Below, piece after piece: positions 1-5,544 of a DNA stretch of 5,559 nucleotides. The notes under the pieces were generated by a model. That model did no database searches, was not told where the DNA came from, and worked only from the letters and a program-made list of their open reading frames with translations. Position 1 is the stretch's first letter. Each line of letters begins with the position of its first letter. This DNA comes from Porticoccaceae bacterium (lineage in GTDB: Bacteria; Pseudomonadota; Gammaproteobacteria; Pseudomonadales; Porticoccaceae), in contig JAHRWI010000337.1 in the NCBI GenBank assembly GCA_019090225.1, positions 1 through 5,559 on the forward strand. The letters run 5' to 3'. A program made the translations under genes and the position numbers.

Positions 1-187
1 ACACGTCCTGCCGTTGATAATAGCGACGATTACCACGGCGTTTTACGGGGCTAAGGGTTGGGAACTCCTGCTCCCAGTAGCGCAGCACATGAGGCTTTAC
101 TTCGCACAAGTCACTGACTTCCCCGATGGTAAAATAACGCTTACCCGGGATAGCAGGGAGTTGCTTGTTGTTACTCGGTTCCAGCAT
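1..187 (-). CDS. MerR-family transcriptional regulator, N-terminal part, cut by the window edge
   Basis: Only the first 62 codons are present; the gene continues beyond position 1. The protein starts MLEPSNNKQLPAIPGKRYFT, followed by IGEVSDLCEVKPHVLRYWEQ and then EFPTLSPVKRRGNRRYYQRQ. The segment from about residue 18 is the winged helix-turn-helix of the MerR family: an IGEV helix start, the VLRYWE recognition region, and the RRGNRRYY wing that contacts DNA. Known members act as dimers and bind spacer DNA of promoters; the effector domain is outside the window, so the signal it senses cannot be stated. The ATG at 185-187 lies inside the end of ihfA, giving a 17-nt overlap in another frame. 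AAGGG nine nt upstream, inside ihfA, can serve as ribosome binding site. Pseudomonas has a similar short MerR-like gene directly after ihfA (recalled, not searched). Co-expression with ihfA is inferred from the overlap. The family call is firm; the biological role is unknown. Confidence 0.9.
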   Translation of the reverse strand, partial: MLEPSNNKQLPAIPGKRYFTIGEVSDLCEVKPHVLRYWEQEFPTLSPVKRRGNRRYYQRQDV

Positions 188-470
188 ATTTTTCGACCCT
201 TACTTTAAGTTTCTGGCCGGGCTTAAAAGTAACTACCCGACGAGCTTCAATGGGAATTTCTTCACCAGTCTTTGGGTTCCGACCCGGTCTAGTATTTTTA
301 TTTCGCAAGTCAAAATTCCCAAACCCGGATAGCTTGACTTGCTCATTATTCTCAAGGGAGATTCGTATTTCCTCGAAAAAGCACTCAACTATTTCTTTAG
401 ACTCTCGCTTGTTTAAGCCTAGCTCGCCATACAACATTTCAGCAATATCCGCCTTCGTTAATGCGCCCAT
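171..470 (-). CDS. ihfA: Integration host factor subunit alpha (IHF-alpha)
   Basis: This 99-residue protein is full length for the family and closely resembles E. coli IHF-alpha. IHF is an alpha/beta heterodimer that binds specific sites in the minor groove and bends DNA sharply in recombination, replication and transcription complexes. The first half (residues 2-45) is the helical dimerisation body. The conserved VKLSGFGNF segment lies at 45-53, and the DNA-gripping beta arm at about 56-78 carries RPGRNPKTG. Pro66 in that arm corresponds to E. coli alpha Pro65, which intercalates into DNA. The protein has one extra residue after Met (MGALTK rather than MALTK). The start is three nt after the pheT stop, and AAGAGG at 478-483, inside the pheT end, lies seven nt before ATG. 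This fits co-transcription with pheT. HU and IHF-beta are the main alternatives, but the pheT neighbourhood and the FDLRNKN and RPGRNPKTG segments favour the alpha subunit. Confidence 0.97.
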   Translation of the reverse strand: MGALTKADIAEMLYGELGLNKRESKEIVECFFEEIRISLENNEQVKLSGFGNFDLRNKNTRPGRNPKTGEEIPIEARRVVTFKPGQKLKVRVEKYAGTE

Positions 471-473
471 TTG

Positions 474-2855
474 TTAGCCTCTTAGTTGTGCGGAGCACTG
501 CTCTTCTAACGCAGCAACCACCTTATCTACTGCTGAATTCACTTCATCGTCGGCTAGAGTGCGCGAATTGAGCTGGAAGGTCAAGCTTAATGCAATACTT
601 TTCCTATTGTTTTCAAGGTGTTTGCCTTCATAAACATCAAAAACCTTTAAGTCTGTGAGGTGTTCCGGAGCACTGCTTTCAATAACCTGCCGTAGCTCTG
701 AAAACGAAACCTTTTGATCAACAAGCACCGCAATATCCCGCTTTGCACTGGGAAAACGGGTGATTTCCCAGAACGCCGGCAGTGTTCCGGTGGTGATCGC
801 TTGAAGATCAAGCTCAAACAGATACACACTTTGGTTTAAATCAAGGAACCTTCCTATATTTGGGTGTAACTTACCTATATAACCTATTGATTTATATTTA
901 TTATTAAAGGCAATCAATGACTGTCCAGCTTGCAATGCTGGGTGCTCCCCGACCTCAAAAGTAACGCCCTGGGCTATACCCGACAAACTCAGCAGCGCTT
1001 CGACATCACCTTTGATATCGTAAAAATCCACCGCCTGGTTTTGGTTCGCCCAACCTTCACTGCTTCTATCACCCGTAATAACACCAGCGATAACTTCCTG
1101 GTGTATCACGGCATCACCAGCAATAAACCGTTGCCCGGTCTCGAATAGCCTTATACGTGATTGCTGCCGGTTTATATTGTGCTTCAGTGCCAGTAGCAAA
1201 CCGGTGATTAACGAGGTACGCATGACACTCATATCTGCACTAATCGGGTTTTTAACGGCCACGCCAGGCTGATCGGGGATTACGAGCTGCTGGAGTTCTT
1301 CATCGACAAAACTGTAGGTAATAGCCTCAAAATAATCACGAGCAGTCATTAATTGCTTCATTCTAGCTAGAGGCGTGACTGTTTCTTTGTCGAGCGTTGT
1401 TTTTAACGATATATTCGGTATCGCGACCGGGAGATTGTCGTAACCATAAATACGTGCAATTTCTTCGATCAGATCAGCTTCTATTGCCAGGTCAAAACGC
1501 CAACTGGGCGCCAGGCATTGCCAACCTTCTTCGGTCGTTTGCTCAACATCTAAACCTAACCTGGTGAGAATATTAATGACGTAACCTTCATCGAGGCTCA
1601 ACCTTAGCTGCTGGCTCAAACGAGCTTTACGCAGGAAAATATGCGCCCTCCCAGGCATAGCTGAAGGCTCTTCTGTCGTTATTGGTGGGCCAGCTTGGCC
1701 TCCAACAATAGCTGTTAGTAATTCGCTGGCTCGCTCTAATGCGCGCAGGGGCAATTCCGGGTCGACACCTCGCTCAAATCGATGTGACGAATCAGTATGC
1801 AATGCATATTTGCGAGCTTTACCTGCGATATTCAGCGGATTGAAATGCGCGCTTTCTAAAAATATATTAACCGTATTTGTCGATACGCCCGAGCTTGCAC
1901 CACCCATAATTCCAGCCAATGCCAAGGGCCCAGATTGATCGGTAATAAGCAATGACTCAATATCTAGTTCAATATCAGCTCCGCCAATCAGTGTGAGGGT
2001 TTCACCTTGCTTCGCAAAGCGCACGTCAATGCCGCCTTGAAGCTTATCGAGGTCGAAAGCGTGCATTGGCTGCCCTAATTCGAGCATCACGTAATTAGTG
2101 ACATCAACGACCGCATCGATGGAGCGAATCCCGCCACGGCGCAATTTCTCCTTCAACCAGGAAGGTGATGGCTGGTTGATGTCTATGCCTTTAATGACGC
2201 GCCCGGCGTAACGAGGGCAAGCTTCAGGACTCGATAGAGTGACCGGAAAAGTAGCCTCTATTGACGGCGGTGTCAGCGAATTGCCAACTATCGAGTATGT
2301 GGTTTCATACAGCACAGCAGCTTCTCTGGCGAGACCCACCATGCTCAGGCAATCGCCCCGGTTAGGGGTCAAATCAACCTCAATAATCGTGTCATTCAGC
2401 GCCAGATAGTCTCGTAGTGAGACACCTGAGGTAGCGTCTGCTGGTAATTCGAGCAAGCCGGAATCATCAGTCGACAAGCCTAGCTCTGCGCCTGAACATA
2501 ACATACCAAACGAAGCGACTCCGCGTAATTCGGCTTCGCCAATGTCGGTGCCGCCGGGCAGTTTTGCGCCGACTCTAGCAAAGGCGACTTTTAATCCTGG
2601 CCGTGCATTGGGTGCGCCGCAAACCACCTGTATCAGGACATCGTTTTCGGTACTTACCTGGCAAACTTTGAGCTTGTCCGCTTCGGGATGGGCTTCAGCA
2701 CTTTTAATTTCTGCCACGACAACACCGCTGAAGTCAGGGGCGGCAGCTTCTACGCCGTCGACCTCAAGACCCGCCATGGTCATTCGGGCTATCAACTCCT
2801 CGGTGTCAGTCTCTAAGGTGACACATTCTCGTAACCACGCTTCACTAAACTTCAT
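474..2855 (-). CDS. pheT: Phenylalanyl-tRNA synthetase beta subunit
   Basis: The protein has 793 residues, close to the E. coli length of 795. With PheS it forms the cytoplasmic alpha2-beta2 enzyme that charges tRNA(Phe) with phenylalanine. Domains in order: an N-terminal segment (1-38); an EMAP/OB-type tRNA-binding domain (about 39-150, with VVCGAPNARPGLKVAFARVG at 77-96); DLTPNRGDCLSMVGLAREAA at 161-180; the B3/B4 editing domain (about 211-390, with VVDVTNYVMLELGQPMHAFD at 249-268, GIMGG at 315-319 and HTDSSHRFERGVDP at 353-366); the B5 domain (about 405-478, with the acidic DLIEEIARIYGYDNLP); the catalytic-like core (about 490-690); and the C-terminal ferredoxin-fold anticodon-binding domain (about 698-793, from RFPSAKRDIAVLVD). 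The start has only a modest AGGA four nt upstream. A 108-nt gap follows pheS, much longer than the short gap I recall for E. coli; ihfA begins three nt after the stop. No frameshift or missing domain is seen. Confidence 0.98.
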   Translation of the reverse strand: MKFSEAWLRECVTLETDTEELIARMTMAGLEVDGVEAAAPDFSGVVVAEIKSAEAHPEADKLKVCQVSTENDVLIQVVCGAPNARPGLKVAFARVGAKLPGGTDIGEAELRGVASFGMLCSGAELGLSTDDSGLLELPADATSGVSLRDYLALNDTIIEVDLTPNRGDCLSMVGLAREAAVLYETTYSIVGNSLTPPSIEATFPVTLSSPEACPRYAGRVIKGIDINQPSPSWLKEKLRRGGIRSIDAVVDVTNYVMLELGQPMHAFDLDKLQGGIDVRFAKQGETLTLIGGADIELDIESLLITDQSGPLALAGIMGGASSGVSTNTVNIFLESAHFNPLNIAGKARKYALHTDSSHRFERGVDPELPLRALERASELLTAIVGGQAGPPITTEEPSAMPGRAHIFLRKARLSQQLRLSLDEGYVINILTRLGLDVEQTTEEGWQCLAPSWRFDLAIEADLIEEIARIYGYDNLPVAIPNISLKTTLDKETVTPLARMKQLMTARDYFEAITYSFVDEELQQLVIPDQPGVAVKNPISADMSVMRTSLITGLLLALKHNINRQQSRIRLFETGQRFIAGDAVIHQEVIAGVITGDRSSEGWANQNQAVDFYDIKGDVEALLSLSGIAQGVTFEVGEHPALQAGQSLIAFNNKYKSIGYIGKLHPNIGRFLDLNQSVYLFELDLQAITTGTLPAFWEITRFPSAKRDIAVLVDQKVSFSELRQVIESSAPEHLTDLKVFDVYEGKHLENNRKSIALSLTFQLNSRTLADDEVNSAVDKVVAALEEQCSAQLRG

Positions 2856-2963
2856 AATTCCTGCAACTAATCACGTTAACCCGTTTATGTAAAAATTTTT
2901 ATTTGCCCTGTGACACATAAAATATGCGACGCTAGTTTATCCAGCGGAGCGTATTTCTCGTCT
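2856..2963 (-). other. pheS-pheT intergenic spacer, 108 nt
   Basis: No gene fits here. Visible elements are a run of five A followed by five T at 2891-2900, a short odd palindrome TGTGACACA at 2909-2917, and GTTAAC at 2875-2880. There is no GC-rich stem followed by a T tract on the minus strand, so no terminator is supported. I could not find a -35/-10 pair good enough to claim a promoter for pheT. The spacer is probably transcribed as part of the pheST message. Confidence 0.6.
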
Positions 2964-3977
2964 TCAAAATTGCTCTAAGAAGCGGACATCGTTTTCGAAG
3001 AACATTCTAAGATCAGTTACGCCATAGCGCAGCATCGCCAATCTTTCGACCCCCATGCCAAAGGCAAAACCTGTGTATTGCTCAGTATCGACTCCACAGG
3101 ATTCAAACACGTTTGGGTGGACCATGCCGCAACCGGCGACCTCTAACCAGCCCGTACGGCTGCAGATCCGACAGCCTTCGCCAGCGCACTTAGCGCACTG
3201 GATATCTATTTCTGCGGACGGTTCTGTAAAGGGGAAATAGGAGGGTCTGAATCGAACCGGTAAATCCGCCTCAAAAAACGCTTTAAGGAATTGATCCATC
3301 GTGCCTTTTAAATCCGCGAAACTAATATCTTTATCGATCACTAAACCTTCAACCTGATGAAACATCGGCGTATGGGTTAAATCAGAATCGCAGCGGTAGA
3401 CCCGGCCGGGACATATCACCCGAATCGGCGGTTCTTGCTCCTCCATGGTTCTAATTTGCACCGGCGAGGTGTGCGTTCTCAAGACCGTCTTTTCATCAAT
3501 ATAAAAGGTGTCGTGCATGGCACGAGCGGGATGGTGGGCAGGTATATTGAGCGCTTCAAAATTGTGGTAATCGTCTTCTATTTCAGGGCCAGTTGCGACT
3601 TCGTAGCCCGCACGAATGAAGAAATCTTCGATACGCTGCATGGTTCGGGTGATGGGATGGAGACCTCCCACCGAGCTATTTCTGCCCGGCAGGGTGACAT
3701 CAATACGCTCTTCAGCCATCCGGGCAGCAAGCGCTGCATTTTCCAAACTAAGCTTGCGTTCGTTAATCAAAGCTTGAAGCTTTTCTTTAGCCTCATTGAT
3801 AACGGCACCAGCTTTAGGACGCTCCTCATTGGGCAGCTTACCAAGCCCTTTTAATAAGCCAGTAACCTTGCCTTTTTTCCCTAAAAATTCGACCCGAATC
3901 TCGTCCAGGACGGCCAGTGATTCAGCATTGCTTATCGCCTGGCTTGCGGCTTCGGAGAGATCCTCCAGCTCATTCAT
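2964..3977 (-). CDS. pheS: Phenylalanyl-tRNA synthetase alpha subunit (catalytic)
   Basis: This 337-residue class II synthetase subunit carries the active site for phenylalanine activation and transfer to tRNA(Phe), working in the alpha2-beta2 complex with PheT. Residues 1-95 form the N-terminal coiled-coil arm that contacts tRNA. Motif 1 lies near LHPITRTMQRIEDFF (106-120). Motif 2 covers HTSPVQIRTM (169-178) and PGRVYRCDSDLTHTPMFHQV (190-209), including the ATP-contacting arginines. Motif 3 is GFAFGMGVERLAMLRYG (303-319). Ala305 aligns with E. coli Ala294, the residue that sets the size of the amino acid pocket. A four-cysteine insert, C261-x2-C264-x4-C269-x2-C272, is absent from E. coli but present in Pseudomonas and many other bacteria as I recall, and explains the greater length (E. 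coli 327). The ATG at 3975-3977 follows AAGGA by six nt. Expression is probably tuned by the terminator just upstream. Confidence 0.98.
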   Translation of the reverse strand: MNELEDLSEAASQAISNAESLAVLDEIRVEFLGKKGKVTGLLKGLGKLPNEERPKAGAVINEAKEKLQALINERKLSLENAALAARMAEERIDVTLPGRNSSVGGLHPITRTMQRIEDFFIRAGYEVATGPEIEDDYHNFEALNIPAHHPARAMHDTFYIDEKTVLRTHTSPVQIRTMEEQEPPIRVICPGRVYRCDSDLTHTPMFHQVEGLVIDKDISFADLKGTMDQFLKAFFEADLPVRFRPSYFPFTEPSAEIDIQCAKCAGEGCRICSRTGWLEVAGCGMVHPNVFESCGVDTEQYTGFAFGMGVERLAMLRYGVTDLRMFFENDVRFLEQF

Positions 3978-3982
3978 ACTTA

Positions 3983-4001
3983 TTCCTTAGAAAAAAAGGA
4001 A
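3983..4001 (-). promoter_or_regulatory. Possible Shine-Dalgarno-sequestering hairpin before pheS
   Basis: On the transcript UUCCUU (from 4001-3996) is perfectly complementary to AAGGAA (3988-3983), with a 7-nt loop UUUUUCU. The second arm contains the pheS ribosome binding site. The first arm is part of the 3' half of the upstream terminator stem, so the two hairpins cannot form together. The pairing is directly visible; its use in regulation is inference, since six mostly A-U pairs are weak. Confidence 0.4.
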
Positions 4002-4021
4002 AGAGCTTACGCCCTTTCCTT
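3991..4021 (-). terminator. Intrinsic terminator / probable attenuator between rplT and pheS
   Basis: On the minus-strand transcript AAGGAAAGGGC (4021-4011) pairs with GCUCUUUCCUU (4006-3996) over 11 base pairs including one G-U, closed by a GUAA tetraloop of the GNRA class (4010-4007). A run of seven U (3997-3991) follows and partly overlaps the stem end. This is a textbook rho-independent terminator on the operon strand. It sits only 14 nt before the pheS ATG and leaves no room for a promoter between terminator and gene, so pheST transcripts must read through it. That makes it a likely attenuator, in line with the known attenuation of pheST in E. coli. The structure is seen; the regulation is inferred. 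Confidence 0.88.
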
Positions 4022-4050
4022 AATTCGATGACTCTCCTTAATATGTTCAG

Positions 4051-4079
4051 CGTACAAACTCTAAGCTGCTCATTATCAA
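4051..4079 (-). promoter_or_regulatory. Weak candidate sigma70 promoter for pheST
   Basis: TTGATA (4074-4079, minus strand) matches five of six bases of a -35 box. It is followed after exactly 17 nt by TGTACG (4051-4056), which matches only three of six bases of the -10 consensus. A start near 4044 would include the whole terminator hairpin in the leader. E. coli pheST also has a promoter of its own upstream of its attenuator, which makes the position sensible. The -10 is poor and the assignment is tentative. Confidence 0.3.
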
Positions 4080-4092
4080 GGTCAGGTAATTT

Positions 4093-4449
4093 TTACGCTA
4101 ATGCAGATTTCGCTTGCTCGACGATTTGCCCAAAAGCGAGTTTGTCATGAACGGCCAGATCAGCAAGTACACGGCGATCAAGTTCTATCTCGGCTTTTTT
4201 CAAACCGGCTATTAGCCGACTATAGCTAATGCCCTCAACCCTGGCCTGGGCATTGATTCGGGCAATCCATAATGAGCGAAAGGTGCGCTTTTTAACACGT
4301 CTATCGCGATAGGCATATTGACCGGCTTTGGTAACGGCTTGCTTGGCAACGCGATAAACACGGCTTCTAGCACCGTAATAACCTTTCGCCTGCTTAAGTA
4401 CTTTCTTGTGACGGCGGTGTGCTGTGACACCTCTTTTTACGCGGGGCAT
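4093..4449 (-). CDS. rplT: 50S ribosomal protein L20 (bL20)
   Basis: The protein has 118 residues, a typical L20 length. It starts MPRVKRGVTAHRRHKKVLKQ, and the stretch AKGYYGARSRVYRVAKQAVT is almost the same as in E. coli, as is AGQYAYRDRRVKKRTFRSLW. L20 binds 23S rRNA early in large-subunit assembly. The very basic N-terminal half is the extended RNA-binding tail, and the C-terminal half (from about residue 60, LWIARINAQARVEGISYSRL) is the globular domain. In E. coli L20 also represses translation of rpmI and rplT by binding their mRNA, and the same role is plausible here. AAGGAG lies six nt before ATG. The gap to rpmI is 23 nt, without a terminator, so the two are surely co-transcribed. 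A terminator follows about 70 nt after the stop codon. Confidence 0.99.
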   Translation of the reverse strand: MPRVKRGVTAHRRHKKVLKQAKGYYGARSRVYRVAKQAVTKAGQYAYRDRRVKKRTFRSLWIARINAQARVEGISYSRLIAGLKKAEIELDRRVLADLAVHDKLAFGQIVEQAKSALA

Positions 4450-4472
4450 ATCAAACTCCTTCCAGTATCAAA

Positions 4473-4664
4473 TCAGGTTCGCAACATACGATCAATGGCT
4501 GGCTTATCCGCCGCATCGACGGTGCTGGTGCCTCGCAATTGACGTTTGCGCTTGGTCGTCATGGCTGTAAGAAGGTGGCTTTTAAAAGCATGTTTATGCT
4601 TATAGCCAGCTCCGGTTTTCTTGAACCGCTTAGCGGCTCCACTATGGGTCTTTGCTTTTGGCAT
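4473..4664 (-). CDS. rpmI: 50S ribosomal protein L35 (bL35)
   Basis: This is a 63-residue, strongly basic protein, within one or two residues of the usual L35 length. It begins MPKAKTHSGAAKRFKKTGAG and continues with YKHKHAFKSHLLT and TKRKRQLRGT, matching the L35 signature KTHxGAAKRFKxTG and the later KRKRxLR motif. L35 is a small component of the 50S subunit that sits in rRNA. The ATG follows AGGAG by seven nt. The gene lies between infC and rplT as in nearly all bacteria. In E. coli it is the first target of L20 translational repression, with rplT following by coupling; the hairpins in the leader upstream would be candidates for such control. The C-terminus (VDAADKPAIDRMLRT) is less conserved, as usual for the family. 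Confidence 0.98.
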   Translation of the reverse strand: MPKAKTHSGAAKRFKKTGAGYKHKHAFKSHLLTAMTTKRKRQLRGTSTVDAADKPAIDRMLRT

Positions 4665-4769
4665 TTTTATTCTCCTGGTTTGGAGGGTTTATAAAAAGAA
4701 GAAGTCTGCCGGACAGTCTGCCAAAAGGCTGAACGCGGTCAGTTTGAGTATTACCAATAGCGGTAACGA
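4665..4769 (-). promoter_or_regulatory. infC-rpmI leader, candidate L20 translational operator
   Basis: This 105-nt non-coding stretch has three visible elements on the transcript. First, a stem UUACC/GGUAA with a 6-nt loop (4766-4751) starts three nt after the infC stop; no U tract follows, so it is not a terminator. Second, GGCAGAC occurs twice. Third, CUCC (4685-4682) can pair with GGAG (4675-4672) of the rpmI ribosome binding site across a 6-nt loop. In E. coli L20 represses rpmI-rplT through RNA structures in this same region. I cannot match the bases to the E. coli pseudoknot, so the operator assignment rests on position and on the possible masking of the binding site. Confidence 0.45.
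4704..4722 (-). repeat. Short direct repeat GGCAGAC x2 in the rpmI leader
   Basis: GTCTGCC (plus strand) occurs at 4704-4710 and again at 4716-4722, separated by GGACA, giving a 12-nt period. The two perfect 7-nt copies are visible; whether they form part of an RNA binding site or are chance is unknown. Confidence 0.55.
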
Positions 4770-5315
4770 TTACTTCTTCTTGCTTTTGGGGGCGATGACC
4801 ATGGTCAATTGTCGGCCTTCCATTTTTGGAAATTGCTCGACGTTCCCCAATTCTTCTAAATCCGTTTCAATGCGTTTAAGCATCTCAATACCCAGTTCCT
4901 GATGGGCCATTTCCCGGCCTCGGTATCTCAGTGTGACTTTCGCTTTGTCACCGTTTTCGAGAAACCTGACCAGGTTGCGTAATTTAATCTGGTAATCGCC
5001 CTCATCGGTACCGGGACGAAATTTCATTTCCTTGACTTGTGTCTGCTTTTGTTTTTTCTTCTGCGCGGCCTGTTGTTTTTTGGCTTCAAAAATGTGCTTG
5101 CCATAGTCCATCAATTTACAGACTGGGGGTTCGGCATCAGGAGATATTTCAACTAGATCCAGGGTCGCAGCTCGAGCAGCCTGTAGCGCGTCAGCCAAAG
5201 AAACAATCCCTACCTGCTCGCCTTCAGCGCCTACTAAACGCACTTCTGACACATCAATTTCTTCATTAAGCCTGGAACGCTTCTTGTGTCCCTTGGCATA
5301 ACTTTTATTAATAAT
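4770..5315 (-). CDS. infC: Translation initiation factor IF-3, with non-canonical ATT start
   Basis: IF3 binds the 30S subunit, keeps it apart from the 50S subunit and rejects wrong start codons and initiator tRNAs. Read from ATT at 5313-5315 the protein has 181 residues (E. coli 180). The N-terminal domain covers residues 1 to about 85 (LNEEIDVSEVRLVGAEGEQV near the start; LVEISPDAEPPVCKLMDYGK is the family signature). A lysine/glutamine-rich linker helix follows (AKKQQAAQKKKQKQTQVKEM), then the C-terminal domain with KFRPGTDEGDYQIKLRNLVR and RGREMAHQELG. No ATG is in frame. The first ordinary start is a GTG at 5250-5252, which would remove 21 conserved-type residues including the RLNEEI segment. 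ATT ATT at 5315-5310 is preceded by GGAG (5320-5323) at four nt, or seven nt for the second ATT (5310-5312), so either may be used. The E. coli gene also starts at ATT, which lets IF3 repress itself. Confidence 0.96.
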   Translation of the reverse strand: MINKSYAKGHKKRSRLNEEIDVSEVRLVGAEGEQVGIVSLADALQAARAATLDLVEISPDAEPPVCKLMDYGKHIFEAKKQQAAQKKKQKQTQVKEMKFRPGTDEGDYQIKLRNLVRFLENGDKAKVTLRYRGREMAHQELGIEMLKRIETDLEELGNVEQFPKMEGRQLTMVIAPKSKKK

Positions 5316-5386
5316 CGCTCTCCACTACATTAAATTTAATGTGCTATCTGCCAAGCACTGAGCTAGAACTCAGCCAGAGTCGGCAA
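5316..5386 (-). promoter_or_regulatory. thrS-infC spacer with AT-rich palindrome and infC ribosome binding site
   Basis: This 71-nt spacer contains a perfect 16-nt palindrome ACATTAAATTTAATGT at 5327-5342, ending three nt upstream of the GGAG used by infC. A second inverted repeat CTGAG/CTCAG (5358-5362 and 5369-5373) is flanked by TGCC (5349-5352) and GGCA (5382-5385), which could extend it as an imperfect stem. No T tract follows, so I do not call a terminator. A regulator site, a promoter element or an RNA hairpin affecting infC are all possible. No convincing -35/-10 pair was found. Confidence 0.4.
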
Positions 5387-5544
5387 TTAAACACCTGAAA
5401 CGACACGACCGCGGCGTTTAATGTCTCCCTCGAGGTGCTCAGCGAATGACTCTATCGTCATACTGCCGAGGTCTTCCCCCTCACGGGTACGAACCGCCAC
5501 GGTCTGTGATTCGACTTCCCTATCGCCGATGATCAGCAAGTAGG
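5387..5544 (-). CDS. thrS: Threonyl-tRNA synthetase, C-terminal end, cut by the contig end
   Basis: Only the last 51 residues and the TAA stop (5387-5389) are present. They start YLLIIGDREVESQTVAVRTR and continue EGEDLGSMTIESFAEHLEGD, ending VVSGV. This is the end of the anticodon-binding domain of ThrS: the (P)Y-L-hydrophobic-GDREVE strand and the VAVRTRxGEDLGSM motif are family hallmarks. The full enzyme, about 640 residues, is a homodimeric class II synthetase that charges tRNA(Thr) in the cytoplasm; its catalytic and editing domains lie outside the window. Position upstream of infC is the standard order. The reading frame is intact up to 5544. Beyond it, adapter bases introduce an in-frame TAA (5552-5554), which is an artefact and not a real truncation. 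The base pair 5543-5544 would fit the proline (CCN) usual before this tyrosine. Confidence 0.95.

Noticed and set aside
2542..2892. 116-codon open frame on the plus strand opposite the pheT start
   Set aside because: It is antisense to the conserved tRNA-binding domain of PheT, with a low-complexity Ser/Thr/Ala-rich translation.
2891..2917. A5T5 tract and TGTGACACA as promoter or CRP-type site for pheT
   Set aside because: No partner -35/-10 with proper spacing was found on the minus strand, and the palindrome lacks the spacing of a CRP site.
3435..3854. 139-codon open frame on the plus strand
   Set aside because: It is antisense to pheS, whose protein is strongly conserved; the translation shows no domain and no plausible start context.
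4212..4430. 72-codon open frame on the minus strand inside rplT
   Set aside because: It is an out-of-frame shadow of rplT, whose own frame matches L20 along its whole length.
4751..4766. Hairpin after infC as a terminator
   Set aside because: The stem is only five base pairs, AT-rich, and no U tract follows on the transcribed strand.
4770..5252. infC starting at GTG 5252 with 160 residues
   Set aside because: It would remove the first 21 residues of the IF3 N-terminal domain; the ATT start gives the family length and a ribosome binding site.
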